DNA of 64,000 nucleotides from Pontibacter sp. SGAir0037 (GTDB lineage: Bacteria; Bacteroidota; Bacteroidia; Cytophagales; Hymenobacteraceae). Shown piece after piece: positions 53,025-62,071 of the stretch. Position 1 is the first letter of the stretch; the number at the start of each line of letters is the position of its first letter. Under the pieces are notes generated by a model. That model was not told the DNA's origin. It was given only the letters and a program-made list of their open reading frames with translations, and made no database searches. The position numbers were made by a program, and so were the translations under genes. The stretch covers positions 5,084,001-5,148,000 of the forward strand of contig NZ_CP028092.1 in assembly GCF_005491705.1 (NCBI RefSeq), written 5' to 3'.

Positions 53025-53571
53025 GGCCTTTGAATAATCTTGATAACACTTTTATAGCACTACGTGCCCTTGTTTTAACAGTACCTAAAGGGATGTTGAA
53101 ATTTTCGGCAATCTCACTTTGTGTAAATCCTTCGAAGTACATAAGGTCGATCACTTGTTTTTGCTCAGGGCTAAGGCTTTCTACAATTGCCCGAACATCA
53201 ATGTGCTCCGGCTTAATTGCTTCGGTAACAAAACCAGGTTTACTTCTTTCGGGTAGCTCGTCCGATAAGCCTCTGACACGATATTCTTTGGATCGAACCT
53301 TATCTATTGCCTGGTTTCTGCAGATATTGATCATCCAGGTAAAGAGTCTTCCTTTTGTAGGATCATAACTCGGAAATGAATTCCAGATTTTAACAAAGGC
53401 CTCCTGCAGCACATCCTCTGCTACTTCTTCTACTTTTACTATTTGCAAAACTACACCATATAAAGTAGCGCTGTACATGTCGTACAACACTGTCATAGCA
53501 GAAGCATCCCGTGCATGTAAGCGGGAGATCAGCTCTTCTTCGCTGGCTTTTTGAATAGGTTCGTTCAACAA
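53017..53571 (-). CDS. ECF sigma factor (RskA-paired)
   Basis: 184 residues. Region 2: MTVLYDMYSATLYGVVLQIV, EDVLQEAFVKIWNSFPSYDP, GRLFTWMINICRNQAIDKVR. Region 4: LSPEQKQVIDLMYFEGFTQS, EIAENFNIPLGTVKTRARSA. It overlaps the anti-sigma gene by 8 bp, indicating translational coupling. Together with the anti-sigma it belongs to the SigK/RskA-like class, whose signals are usually envelope or redox cues; what links it to the rhamnosidase is unknown. Confidence 0.94.
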   Translation of the reverse strand: MLNEPIQKASEEELISRLHARDASAMTVLYDMYSATLYGVVLQIVKVEEVAEDVLQEAFVKIWNSFPSYDPTKGRLFTWMINICRNQAIDKVRSKEYRVRGLSDELPERSKPGFVTEAIKPEHIDVRAIVESLSPEQKQVIDLMYFEGFTQSEIAENFNIPLGTVKTRARSAIKVLSRLFKGRA

Positions 53572-53784
53572 AGTATAAACTATTACAAATGTAATGCTGA
53601 AAAGTACTATAAATTAAGAAATGTATGAAGTAATCCTCTAACTATTATTTGTCTAAAATGTTTTATTTACCTGATACCTACCTGCAACTTGACACCCATT
53701 AAATTCTGTTTACTCATAGCTGTCGCGCTAAATTACCTCATTTACAGATAGTTTTATGATATTTTGCGGCTAAGGTGCACATAA

Positions 53785-53817
53785 TAAAAAAGAGAGAAAC
53801 TGTAAAGTTTCTCTCTT
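53785..53817 (-). terminator. Terminator after the Ferritin_2 pair
   Basis: 11-bp stem aagagagaaac / gtttctctctt (53790-53800 with 53807-53817); on the minus strand it is followed by TTTTT. It ends the ferritin-like message 22 bp after its stop. Confidence 0.85.
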
Positions 53818-53838
53818 CCCATGTACAGGTGGCGTAGT

Positions 53839-54639
53839 TTATTCAAACAACGAAACAATGGTTGCAACCTGTTCTTTTGTAAGCGGCTCATCAAAAGCAC
53901 CTGTTGCAATGGCTGCCGTATACCCGCTTCCAAGCGTTTTAATATCGTTAATTCCACCTTGGGCAACATTATCTTCTCCTGCATAAACAGCAGCAGCACT
54001 CTGAGGTACATTGCTATTGCCTGCTGCACCTTCTATCCATCCTTTATTTTCGCGCATTCTCCTGATATGGGCAGCATGTCGTGCTTCTACCGAATGTATC
54101 TGAAGGGCAGCTGTAAGTACTGCATCATTACTGATGAGCTTATCGGCCTGACCTTTATATGCCCTGACACCTGTATCTTCAAATGCCTGTGCCAGTGTAA
54201 GAAAAGTGGCATAATCAGTATTCCAGTTCGAAAAGTTCTTGCCAAAGTTAAAGGTAGGTTCGGCAATAGGTGTGCCGTTTAACTGGCGGATGGTAGCTAT
54301 AAGTGCGTCTACGTGGGCAGCTTCGTGGTCGCGGATGGTCTGGATAGCCTGCCTGCCCGGGCCTGCAGGTATGAGGCCGTTCGCATTAAGCCCCTGGGTA
54401 TAGAAGTTACGCTCGAGGTACTCCAGTTTCAGGGCAAAGTTTAACACATCCACTACCGTATTGCTCGACTGCCCGTAAGCTTTCTGAAAAACAGATCCAA
54501 GGGCTAACGGTATAGCTGCCAGTGCTGCTTTTTTGCCCATGCTGCCCATGTGCTTAAATACTGTTCTGCGAGAATCTAAACGGGTATATACTTCTGCGTC
54601 TACTTTCTCTATATCTTCTATTATCTTGAAAATGTTCAT
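53839..54639 (-). CDS. Ferritin_2 (ferritin-like) protein, exported
   Basis: 266 residues. A Tat-like signal with a long n-region (DSRRTVFKHMGSMGKKAALA, ending in AYGQ) precedes the four-helix ferritin-like domain. The metal-ligand pattern is LKLEYLERNFYTQGLN, IRDHEAAHVDALI, AQAFEDTGVRAYKG and SVEARHAAHIRRMRE, i.e. E, ExxH, E, ExxH. These proteins are di-iron candidates, but enzymatic activity is unproven. It follows a paralogue by 12 bp on the same strand. Confidence 0.9.
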   Translation of the reverse strand: MNIFKIIEDIEKVDAEVYTRLDSRRTVFKHMGSMGKKAALAAIPLALGSVFQKAYGQSSNTVVDVLNFALKLEYLERNFYTQGLNANGLIPAGPGRQAIQTIRDHEAAHVDALIATIRQLNGTPIAEPTFNFGKNFSNWNTDYATFLTLAQAFEDTGVRAYKGQADKLISNDAVLTAALQIHSVEARHAAHIRRMRENKGWIEGAAGNSNVPQSAAAVYAGEDNVAQGGINDIKTLGSGYTAAIATGAFDEPLTKEQVATIVSLFE

Positions 54640-54651
54640 CTTAAGTCCTCC

Positions 54652-55365
54652 TTATTTAGGTAAGTTGTTAGCAGAAATTTTTGTTTTGATAAACGGACCT
54701 GCAGCCTGTAGTACAGCATCTGGTGCCAGTGCTGGGTCAAAGCCCATGTTGTCAGCTGAATCAGAGAATGTACCGTTGGATGTGAGATCGCGGATAACGG
54801 CTGCATGTCTTGCTTCAACAGAAACAATCTTGCCTGCTAAGGTGAGGAATCCAGCATTATTCAAAAGCTTGCCTGCTCCGTTGTAGGCAGCTACTCCCAG
54901 GTCTTCAAATGTTTTGGCAGTGGCCAGAACAGCATTTTTGTCGCTAAAGTTGATGGTGCTGAAGTTTACTTCCAGGTCTGCTATGGCATCACTTCCAAGA
55001 GCCGCTTTCAGGAAATCGCGGTGTATGGTTTCATGGCCTTTAAGGTCCTGCATGATCTGCTGCTCCGTTTGGCTAAACAGCCCCAGAGACCGGGCAACTA
55101 CCTCTGTATAAAATGCCGCTTCTAATTGTTCAAGCGCATAAGCATAATTAAGAATACCAGTGTCGCCAGAACCTAAATCTACTGTATCGGGATCGATGGG
55201 TAGCATGGCATCGTCGTCGTTGCACGAGGTGGTGGCAAGCAGGAGTGCTGCGGTCGCAGCACTGGCCCCTGCAAGCCGGAAGAAGTTGCGTCGCTGCATC
55301 GGGGCAGTTAATACACCTTTGAAGCTGCTTTCATTTTGCTCCGGAATTTTATCAAGTTTATCCAT
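54652..55365 (-). CDS. Ferritin_2 lipoprotein, Tat-exported
   Basis: 237 residues. A twin-arginine signal (MQRRNFFRLAGASAATAALL) ends in the lipobox ATTSC, so it is predicted to be exported folded and lipid-anchored. The ferritin-like helices carry YALEQLEAAFYTEVVARS, DLKGHETIHRDFLKAAL, KTFEDLGVAAYNGAG and SVEARHAAVIRDLT, preserving E...HExxH-like...E...ExxH ligands. It is the first gene of the pair. The N-terminal 22 residues before the signal could be a wrong start; an internal MQRR at residue 23 begins the signal itself. Confidence 0.9.
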   Translation of the reverse strand: MDKLDKIPEQNESSFKGVLTAPMQRRNFFRLAGASAATAALLLATTSCNDDDAMLPIDPDTVDLGSGDTGILNYAYALEQLEAAFYTEVVARSLGLFSQTEQQIMQDLKGHETIHRDFLKAALGSDAIADLEVNFSTINFSDKNAVLATAKTFEDLGVAAYNGAGKLLNNAGFLTLAGKIVSVEARHAAVIRDLTSNGTFSDSADNMGFDPALAPDAVLQAAGPFIKTKISANNLPK

Positions 55366-55531
55366 AGTTTGGTTGATGAATGTGAATATTCTTTTTTCTC
55401 TACCTGCTGCTCGAACCGAAACGTTGTGTAGATTGACAAGACCTACGACCAGTCATGTACAACTGGATTTAGAGCCGAGAAAATAAATTACCGGGAATAG
55501 CGTGCCTGTAAAAGAAGCTTTGTATACTCTA

Positions 55532-55580
55532 TCAAAAGCAGAAAAGGCACAACATACAGTTGTGCCTTTTCTGCTTTTGA
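55532..55580 (-). terminator. Terminator after the TolC gene
   Basis: Perfect 22-bp stem (55532-55553 with 55559-55580, loop ataca) containing aaaagcagaaaaggc. It lies 16 bp beyond the TolC stop on the minus strand and ends the RND operon. Confidence 0.85.
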
Positions 55581-55596
55581 TGAAAATTTCTTTGTT

Positions 55597-56946
55597 TTAC
55601 CTGTTTGTCTCCTGTATCAGAATTCCGCTGATGCGTTTCAATTCTGTTTCAGCGGCCTTCGCTTCATACTGTATGTCTATCAGGCGGTTTTCGGCAACAA
55701 GCTGGTTTCGTTGTGCCTCGCGAAGCTCTATAGCTGTAAGTAAACCCAATTTGTAGCGTTCTAAGGCAATGTCGGCATTTTCCTGAGCAAGTGTTAAATT
55801 AGACTCTTCCAGGGCCAGCAGCTCAAGCCTATTTGTGTAACGGGTATAGGCTCTTGCAATATCGGATTGCAACCTGTTTTGTTCCTGTTGAAATGCCAGA
55901 TTAGTAGATTGTAGTAGGACCTCTGCATTTTGTACCTGCCTGTTTATTTCAAAGCCGTTAAAGATTGGGAAGCTGAGTACAGCACCATAGTTAAAACCAA
56001 TTCTTCGGCTTTCGTTAGTACCTACTGTATTACCAAAAGTGGCAGGTTCCTGTAAGGAGCGGTTATAACCATAAGAGCCCGATACACCTATTGTAGGTAG
56101 TCGTAACGCTCTTGCAAGGCGTACGTCCTGTAGCGCTATGTTCCGTTCTATCTGGAGGCGCTGCAGGTTTGAGTTATGAATTGCAGACTGGCTGCTAAGT
56201 GCTGCCATTTGCATGTCTGTGCTTACTGTAATGGAATCATCTACTGTGAAGTCTGTATTCGGATCACGGCCCAGCAGCTGGTTTAAATTGATTTTGGCAT
56301 TTTGCAGGAGCTCCAGTTGGGTAAGTAGTTCCGATCTGTCGGCGTTATAATCTACCTGCGCCCTTAGTATTTCAACCTTAGCACTAACGCCTACATTATA
56401 CTGTTCTTCAGTTATTTTAACGCGCTGCTCAGAAATAGTTATGGCGTCTTCAATAGAATTAATCTTTCGGGCCTGTCGTACAACTTCATAATATGCGTTT
56501 GTAATAGAAGCCAACGTAGTTTCTACAGTTGCCCTTGTGAACAGGGTTCCTGATCTTTCAAGCATTTTGAGGCGGTCGTAGTTGATGAACATACGGCCAC
56601 CATCAAAAACAGTCCAGTTTAATAAGATGCTGGCATTCCTGGCATTGGTGGTGGAGTTGTTCACAATACGGGGTTCATTGTTTTCGAACTGGTTGCGAAG
56701 GTCGTTTTTGGAAAAGTCCTGTGTAACCCGACCGTCGACAGAAGGAAGGAAACCTGCATTGCCAAGTGTGATATTGTTTTCGGCAATTTCCTGTTCCTTG
56801 TTTACAATGCGAATGTCATAATTGCTTTCCAGGCCTATGCGTATAGCCTGTTCTAATGTAAGGTGTTCTTGTGCAAGTAAGCTGCCTGGAAGAAGTAATG
56901 CTGCTCCGATAAGGAGCAGCGTTATTGTTTTTATTGGTGACATCAA
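55597..56946 (-). CDS. TolC-family outer-membrane efflux protein
   Basis: 449 residues with a signal (TITLLLIGAALLLPGSLLAQ). The two OEP repeats are visible: first with LTLEQAIRIGLESNYDIRIV and AYYEVVRQARKINSIEDAIT, second with SAIHNSNLQRLQIERNIALQ and ALRLPTIGVSGSYGYN, and coiled-coil helices near the end (EERYKLGLLT-like IALERYKLGLLTAIELREAQ). It forms the trimeric outer-membrane exit for the adjacent RND pump. It follows the pump gene with 48 bp between. Confidence 0.94.
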   Translation of the reverse strand: MMSPIKTITLLLIGAALLLPGSLLAQEHLTLEQAIRIGLESNYDIRIVNKEQEIAENNITLGNAGFLPSVDGRVTQDFSKNDLRNQFENNEPRIVNNSTTNARNASILLNWTVFDGGRMFINYDRLKMLERSGTLFTRATVETTLASITNAYYEVVRQARKINSIEDAITISEQRVKITEEQYNVGVSAKVEILRAQVDYNADRSELLTQLELLQNAKINLNQLLGRDPNTDFTVDDSITVSTDMQMAALSSQSAIHNSNLQRLQIERNIALQDVRLARALRLPTIGVSGSYGYNRSLQEPATFGNTVGTNESRRIGFNYGAVLSFPIFNGFEINRQVQNAEVLLQSTNLAFQQEQNRLQSDIARAYTRYTNRLELLALEESNLTLAQENADIALERYKLGLLTAIELREAQRNQLVAENRLIDIQYEAKAAETELKRISGILIQETNR

Positions 56947-56994
56947 ATGGTTATTTCTAACGCGAGTTAATTTTAGGCTATTTTTTGCAGCAGC

Positions 56995-59900
56995 TTAGTG
57001 TTGTAGTGCTGGTTCTGGTTTTCTTTTTTCCTCTTTTGCTTCTTTTTCGTCCTGCTCAATAATATTTGCCTTAGCCGACGAGAAATAAGAGTAAATGGCC
57101 GGTATAATGTAAAGCGTAAGGCCCGTGGCAAAAATAAGCCCGCCTACTACGGAAATACCCATCGAAACACGGCTTTCGGAACCTGCTCCCAAGGCTAATG
57201 CAATAGGCAGTGTACCTAATATCGTAGAAAGAGACGTCATCAGGATTGGCCGGAAACGTGAAACAGCAGAGTCAACAGCTGCATCAAGTTTGGTAAGGCC
57301 TTCTTCTTTTCGCTGATTGGCAAATTCTACCAGCAAGATACCGTTTTTCGTAACAAGACCAACCAGCATAATCATACCAATCTGGCTGAAAATATTCATT
57401 GTTTGCCCAAAATACCAAAGGCTTATTAACGCCCCGGCCAGCGCAAGCGGTACGGTAAACATAATAATGATTGGGTCTCTGAAGCTTTCGAACTGTGCTG
57501 CCAGTGCCAGGTAAATTAAGCCTAAGGCTAACAGGAAAGCAAATAATAAGCTGTTCGAACTCTCTGAGAAATCTCTTGACTGCCCGGTTAAAGAAGTCTG
57601 GAACGTCTCATCCAGTACTTTATCAGCAATGGCATCCATGGCTTCCACACCATCGCTGATGGTTTTACCTTTGGCCAGTGATGCACTGAAAGTAGCTGCT
57701 GCAAATCGGTTAAAGCGATAAATTTGGGGAGAAGCACTTTCTTCGGTAAGCTCGATCAGGTTATCCAACTGTATCAGTTCATTGTTGCTGTTTCTGACAT
57801 ACAGGCTTCTTAGATCAAGTGGTTCGCTGCGGTTTTCCCTGGCAACCTGGCCCAGGATCTGATACTGCTTACCGCCTCTTACAAAGTAGCCGAAACGCTG
57901 GCCGCTCAGGCCTAGCTGCATCGTCTGGGCCACATCCCGTACGCTTACACCCATCGAAATGGCTTTCTCACGATCGATCTCTACCCGTAGTTCCGGCTTG
58001 TTAAATTTAAGGTTTACATCTACGAAGTTAAAGGTGGGGTCCTGACGTGCTGCATCCAGAAAAGCTGGAATTATTTCCCGAAGCTTAGCACTGCTCTGCG
58101 ACTGCACCACAAACTGTACCGGCTGGCCGGCGCCACGGCCACCGCCGAGGCCTTTGTCGCCAGAGGCAAAAGCTCTTGCACCGGGTATCTGGTTGATAAG
58201 GGCCGGCACTTCCTCTACTATCTGCTGTTGCGTTTTAGTACGGTCTTTGGCATCTACCAGGCGCAGGCGCACAAACCCGGAGTTGGAGTTCCTGGTCATG
58301 GTGGTCATGCTGGCAATGCCGCTTACAGAGTCGTTTACCAACGCCGACAGTTCATTCATATACTGATCCATAAACTCGAAAGATGCGCCTTCCGGTCCGG
58401 TTGCCTGAATACGCAATCCTCCTCTGTCTTCTTCAGGCGTAAGTTCAGACTGCAGCGTTGAGATCTGCCACCAGATAGCACCGGCCGAAAGCACGATCAG
58501 GATAAATGCTACCCAGCGCACCTGCATAAAGCTTTCGAGGCTACTGCGGTAGCCATCGGTTAAGGTGTTAAAGAAAGGTTCTGTTTTGCGGTAGAACCAG
58601 TTGGGTCTTTCCCTGCGCTTGAGCATACGCGACGACATCATAGGCGTAAGCGTAAGCGATACAAAAGAGGAAATAATAACAGAGCCTGCTACCACAATAC
58701 CGAATTCCCGGAACAAACGGCCGGTGGTGTCTTCGAGAAACGCTACCGGCATAAACACGGCAGCCAGGGCAACGGTAGTGGATATAATGGCAAAGTATAT
58801 TTCAGCAGATCCTTTTTTAGCTGCTTTCATTGGTTCTTCGCCACCTTCGATGCGGGCATAAATGTTCTCCAGCATTACAATTGCATCGTCTACTACCAGA
58901 CCAATGGCCAGTACGATACCCAGCAATGTTAGTACGTTTATAGAGAAATCCATTACGTACATGATAAAGAAAGAACCGACCAGCGACACCGGTATCGCCA
59001 CAACCGGAATAAGGGTGGAGCGCCAGTCGCGGAGGAACAGGAAGATGATAATGATTACCAGTCCAAGCGCAACGTAGATCGTTTCTTCTACTTCTGCAAT
59101 GGAAGCCTTAATATATTCGGAGTTATCAAAGCCAATAATCAGGTCCAGATCTTCCGGAATGTCTTTTTTGATGTGCTCCAAGCGTTTGTAAAACTGATCT
59201 GCAATTTCGATCTGGTTTGAGCCCGGCTGCGGAATAATAACCACTCCAATCATAGGCACACCATTGTAGCGTAGCACCGTTTTTTCGTTTTCAGGGGCCA
59301 GTTGTGCATACCCGATGTCACGGAAACGGATCAGGCGGTTAGCATCTTCCCTGATCACAAGGTTGTTGAATTCTTCTGGCGTAGAAATACGGCCCATTGT
59401 TCTAACAGAAAGCTCTGTCGTAGCACCTTCTATACTACCTGATGGCAGCTCCACATTCTGGCGTGCAAGTGCGTTCTGTACATCCAGTGGTGTTACCCGC
59501 AGCGAAGAAAGCTTGTCCGGGTCCATCCAAAGGCGCATTGCATACCGCTTATCACCCCAGATGGCGATCTCACTTACGCCAGGTATGGTCTGAAGCTGCT
59601 CTTTAAAAACATTGGCTCCAATATCAGAAAGGTCAAGCAGGGAGCGGGTTTCGCTTCTGATACCCAGCATGATAATGGGGTTGGCATCCGCATCGGCTTT
59701 GGCAATGGTAGGAGGCTCGGCATCTTCCGGTAAACGGCGCTGCGCCCTTGAAACCCGGTCACGCACATCGTTGGCCGCTGCTTCCAGGTCCACACCCAGG
59801 TTAAACTCAACGGTTATATTGCTGTTGCCTTCGCTGCTGGAGGAGGTTAGGGTTCTGATACCGGCTATACCGTTGATCGATTCCTCCAGCGGTTCAGTAA

Positions 59901-60141
59901 TTTCTGATTCTATTGTTTCTGCATTGGCTCCTGCATACGAGGTAGATACGTTTACAATAGGCGGGTCAACGCTTGGATATTCACGCACACCCAGGAAGGT
60001 GATACCGATCAAACCAAATACAATAATCGTAATGCTCATTACGATAGCCAGTACAGGGCGCCTTATACTAATGGATGATAAACTTGCCATATTTTCTTTC
60101 TCGGAACCAGCTTTTTTACCTGGTTTTACTCTTTCTGTCAC
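56995..60141 (-). CDS. RND multidrug efflux transporter (HAE1/AcrB type)
   Basis: Up to 1048 residues; ATG 60090 (MASLSSISIRRPVLAIVMSI) is the likely family start, and ATG 60141 adds 17 polar residues. Twelve spans and two large periplasmic loops. The proton-relay Asp pair is in GIVLAIGLVVDDAIVMLENI; others are YPSVDPPIVNVSTSYAGANA, QNALARQNVELPSGSIEG, the RSTLIPVVAIPVSLVGSFF segment and LVGLVTKNGILLVEFANQ. It uses the proton gradient to export amphipathic compounds. Encoded between the adaptor and TolC genes. Confidence 0.95.
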   Translation of the reverse strand: MTERVKPGKKAGSEKENMASLSSISIRRPVLAIVMSITIIVFGLIGITFLGVREYPSVDPPIVNVSTSYAGANAETIESEITEPLEESINGIAGIRTLTSSSSEGNSNITVEFNLGVDLEAAANDVRDRVSRAQRRLPEDAEPPTIAKADADANPIIMLGIRSETRSLLDLSDIGANVFKEQLQTIPGVSEIAIWGDKRYAMRLWMDPDKLSSLRVTPLDVQNALARQNVELPSGSIEGATTELSVRTMGRISTPEEFNNLVIREDANRLIRFRDIGYAQLAPENEKTVLRYNGVPMIGVVIIPQPGSNQIEIADQFYKRLEHIKKDIPEDLDLIIGFDNSEYIKASIAEVEETIYVALGLVIIIIFLFLRDWRSTLIPVVAIPVSLVGSFFIMYVMDFSINVLTLLGIVLAIGLVVDDAIVMLENIYARIEGGEEPMKAAKKGSAEIYFAIISTTVALAAVFMPVAFLEDTTGRLFREFGIVVAGSVIISSFVSLTLTPMMSSRMLKRRERPNWFYRKTEPFFNTLTDGYRSSLESFMQVRWVAFILIVLSAGAIWWQISTLQSELTPEEDRGGLRIQATGPEGASFEFMDQYMNELSALVNDSVSGIASMTTMTRNSNSGFVRLRLVDAKDRTKTQQQIVEEVPALINQIPGARAFASGDKGLGGGRGAGQPVQFVVQSQSSAKLREIIPAFLDAARQDPTFNFVDVNLKFNKPELRVEIDREKAISMGVSVRDVAQTMQLGLSGQRFGYFVRGGKQYQILGQVARENRSEPLDLRSLYVRNSNNELIQLDNLIELTEESASPQIYRFNRFAAATFSASLAKGKTISDGVEAMDAIADKVLDETFQTSLTGQSRDFSESSNSLLFAFLLALGLIYLALAAQFESFRDPIIIMFTVPLALAGALISLWYFGQTMNIFSQIGMIMLVGLVTKNGILLVEFANQRKEEGLTKLDAAVDSAVSRFRPILMTSLSTILGTLPIALALGAGSESRVSMGISVVGGLIFATGLTLYIIPAIYSYFSSAKANIIEQDEKEAKEEKRKPEPALQH

Positions 60142-60339
60142 AGAGGCCTTAATGCCAGTTTATTATATCTGGCTGCGGCTCCTCTCATCTGTTTTTCAAT
60201 CATCAACCCAGGCTATTATCTGCAAGCCTGGTCCTGTGGAGTGGGTAGTACTGCTAAAACCTTCAAGCGACTACCCAGGGTGATATACTTTGATTTACTC
60301 CTGTAGTAGCTATAAAAAACTACCTGCAGGAAGTTGGGC

Positions 60340-61416
60340 TTACTCTGCTGTTCTCACGTTGCGTATATTCAGGTCGGAGCCGGGGCGTGCCTGCAGAATT
60401 CCAGAGCTAATGATCGTATCGCCAGGCTCAATACCTTCCATAATCTGGATCATGGTTTCGGAACGTTGCCCGATTTTTACCATTTTAGGCTGAGCTTTGC
60501 CGCCTTTTGCTAAAAATACTTTATGACCTGTAGCCTCCGGTATAATCGATTCTGTTGGAATCAGGATAGCATCGTCCACATCTTTTAAAGAGAGCTCAAC
60601 CCGTACAAAGGCACCTGGTTTTACTTCTTCTTTCTTGTTTTCGTAGCGCGCCCGTACCCGTAAAGTACGGGTAGCCGGATCTATATTAGGATCTATGGCA
60701 TATATATTAGCTTCGTAAACTTCCGATGCGCCTTCTGTTGTAAAGGTTATCTTCTGGCCCTCTGTTACCTGCTGTGCATAACGGCCCGGAACAGAAAATT
60801 CGATTTTTACAGGGCTGATGTCAACAATGCGGGCAATAGGTGTATTAGCTGTAACGTAGCTGCCTTCACTTACCTGGCGCAAGCCAATTACGCCATCAAA
60901 CGGAGCGCGTATATAGGCTTTGTCTAAGGTGGCTTTCAACGCCCGGATGTCGGCTGTTGCTGTAGCCAGCTGGTTGCTTACCTGGTCATACTCTTGTCTG
61001 CTGATATATTCTTTTTCGAGCAGCACGCGCTGTCTTTCCTCCATATCGCGGTACAGCTTCTGGTTCGATTCCAGCTTCTGGAGCTGTGCCCGCATCTCCA
61101 GGTCATTTACTGTTAAAAGAAGCTTGCCTTTCTGTACGCGGGTTCCTTCTTCAAAACTGATACCCGTTACCCGGCCTGCTACTTCACTGAAAAGCTCCAC
61201 TTCCTCGTTTGCAAGCACAGTACCTGTAGATGTGATCTTATTCTGATAAGCAGTAGGAGATACCACATAAACATCTACAGCTACCTTCTGCGCCATCGGC
61301 CCATTTGCAGGACCAGCTTGTTGTTGTTCGTTGCCGGGAAACGCTTTGGTAACAATTAAGTAGGTAAGAGCAGCCAGAGCTACCACTATGAGGGAAATTT
61401 TAACAGTTTTGTTCAT
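60340..61416 (-). CDS. RND efflux periplasmic adaptor (membrane fusion protein)
   Basis: 358 residues. N-terminal membrane/signal helix (ISLIVVALAALTYLIVTKAF), then lipoyl and hairpin halves (EVELFSEVAGRVTGISFEEG, KAYIRAPFDGVIGLRQVSEG, SYVTANTPIARIVDISPVKI) and the beta-barrel part (YAQQVTEGQKITFTTEGA, GAFVRVELSLKDVDDAILI). It couples the RND pump to TolC. It is the first gene of the pump operon; a 198-bp gap separates it from the pump gene. No local repressor gene is present. Confidence 0.95.
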   Translation of the reverse strand: MNKTVKISLIVVALAALTYLIVTKAFPGNEQQQAGPANGPMAQKVAVDVYVVSPTAYQNKITSTGTVLANEEVELFSEVAGRVTGISFEEGTRVQKGKLLLTVNDLEMRAQLQKLESNQKLYRDMEERQRVLLEKEYISRQEYDQVSNQLATATADIRALKATLDKAYIRAPFDGVIGLRQVSEGSYVTANTPIARIVDISPVKIEFSVPGRYAQQVTEGQKITFTTEGASEVYEANIYAIDPNIDPATRTLRVRARYENKKEEVKPGAFVRVELSLKDVDDAILIPTESIIPEATGHKVFLAKGGKAQPKMVKIGQRSETMIQIMEGIEPGDTIISSGILQARPGSDLNIRNVRTAE

Positions 61417-61656
61417 TTAAAGGTTTGAATACAGGTATGGTACCGCTAATTAGTTTGTAGTTTTATAACCAAATCAAGCCCCCAAACATTCCCCGTTGGC
61501 AAGGAGTAGTTATGGGAGCGTATGCCGTTTAAAGTTACACCGTTATTATGGTATATTAAAGCTGAGCAAAGCCTTATGCTATAAACAGGTGCTATTGTAA
61601 GACAAACGACAGGCTAAGAAGTTTAAAAGCCCTCACAAGATTTTCTGAAATAATTT

Positions 61657-61992
61657 ATGAGCGAAAATAAGAAGAACTTTTTTGAAGATGTATATGAGGT
61701 GGTAAAGCTGATTCCGAAGGGCCGGGTAACCTCTTACGGAGCTATAGCGAGCTATCTTGGCTCGAAGGGATCGGCCAGAATGGTGGGTTGGGCTCTGATT
61801 GCTTCGCACTCCTTTACAAAGATTCCGGCGCATCGTGTGGTAAACCGCAACGGAATGCTTACCGGCAAGCAGCACTTCGATGCACCCAACGCCATGCAGG
61901 AGCGCCTAGAGCAGGAGGGGGTACAGGTAGAAAATGAAAAGGTGGTAGATTTTGAACGCCTGTTCTGGGATCCGGCCAAAGAGCTGCTGTAG
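61657..61992 (+). CDS. Alkyltransferase-like protein (ATL), Cys replaced
   Basis: 111 residues with the DNA-binding domain of O6-alkylguanine transferases: FFEDVYEVVKLIPKGRVTSYGAIAS, GSARMVGWALIAS and the reactive-site region IPAHRVVNRNGMLTG. The methyl-acceptor Cys of PCHR is Ala here (PAHR), so it cannot repair by itself. ATL proteins bind alkylated bases and pass them to nucleotide-excision repair. It is monocistronic and divergent from the RND operon. Confidence 0.92.
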   Translation: MSENKKNFFEDVYEVVKLIPKGRVTSYGAIASYLGSKGSARMVGWALIASHSFTKIPAHRVVNRNGMLTGKQHFDAPNAMQERLEQEGVQVENEKVVDFERLFWDPAKELL

Positions 61993-62005
61993 CCCGGAGG
62001 CCTAT

Positions 62006-62062
62006 ACATGCAAAGCGTAGTGCCGGCTCCTGCCTCAGGAGCCGGCACTACGCTTTGCATGT
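62006..62062. terminator. Long hairpin between convergent atl and DUF1579-like genes
   Basis: Perfect 26-bp stem (62006-62031 with 62037-62062, loop gcctc), without a long T run. It separates two converging genes. Confidence 0.8.
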
Positions 62063-62071
62063 CGTCAAAAC

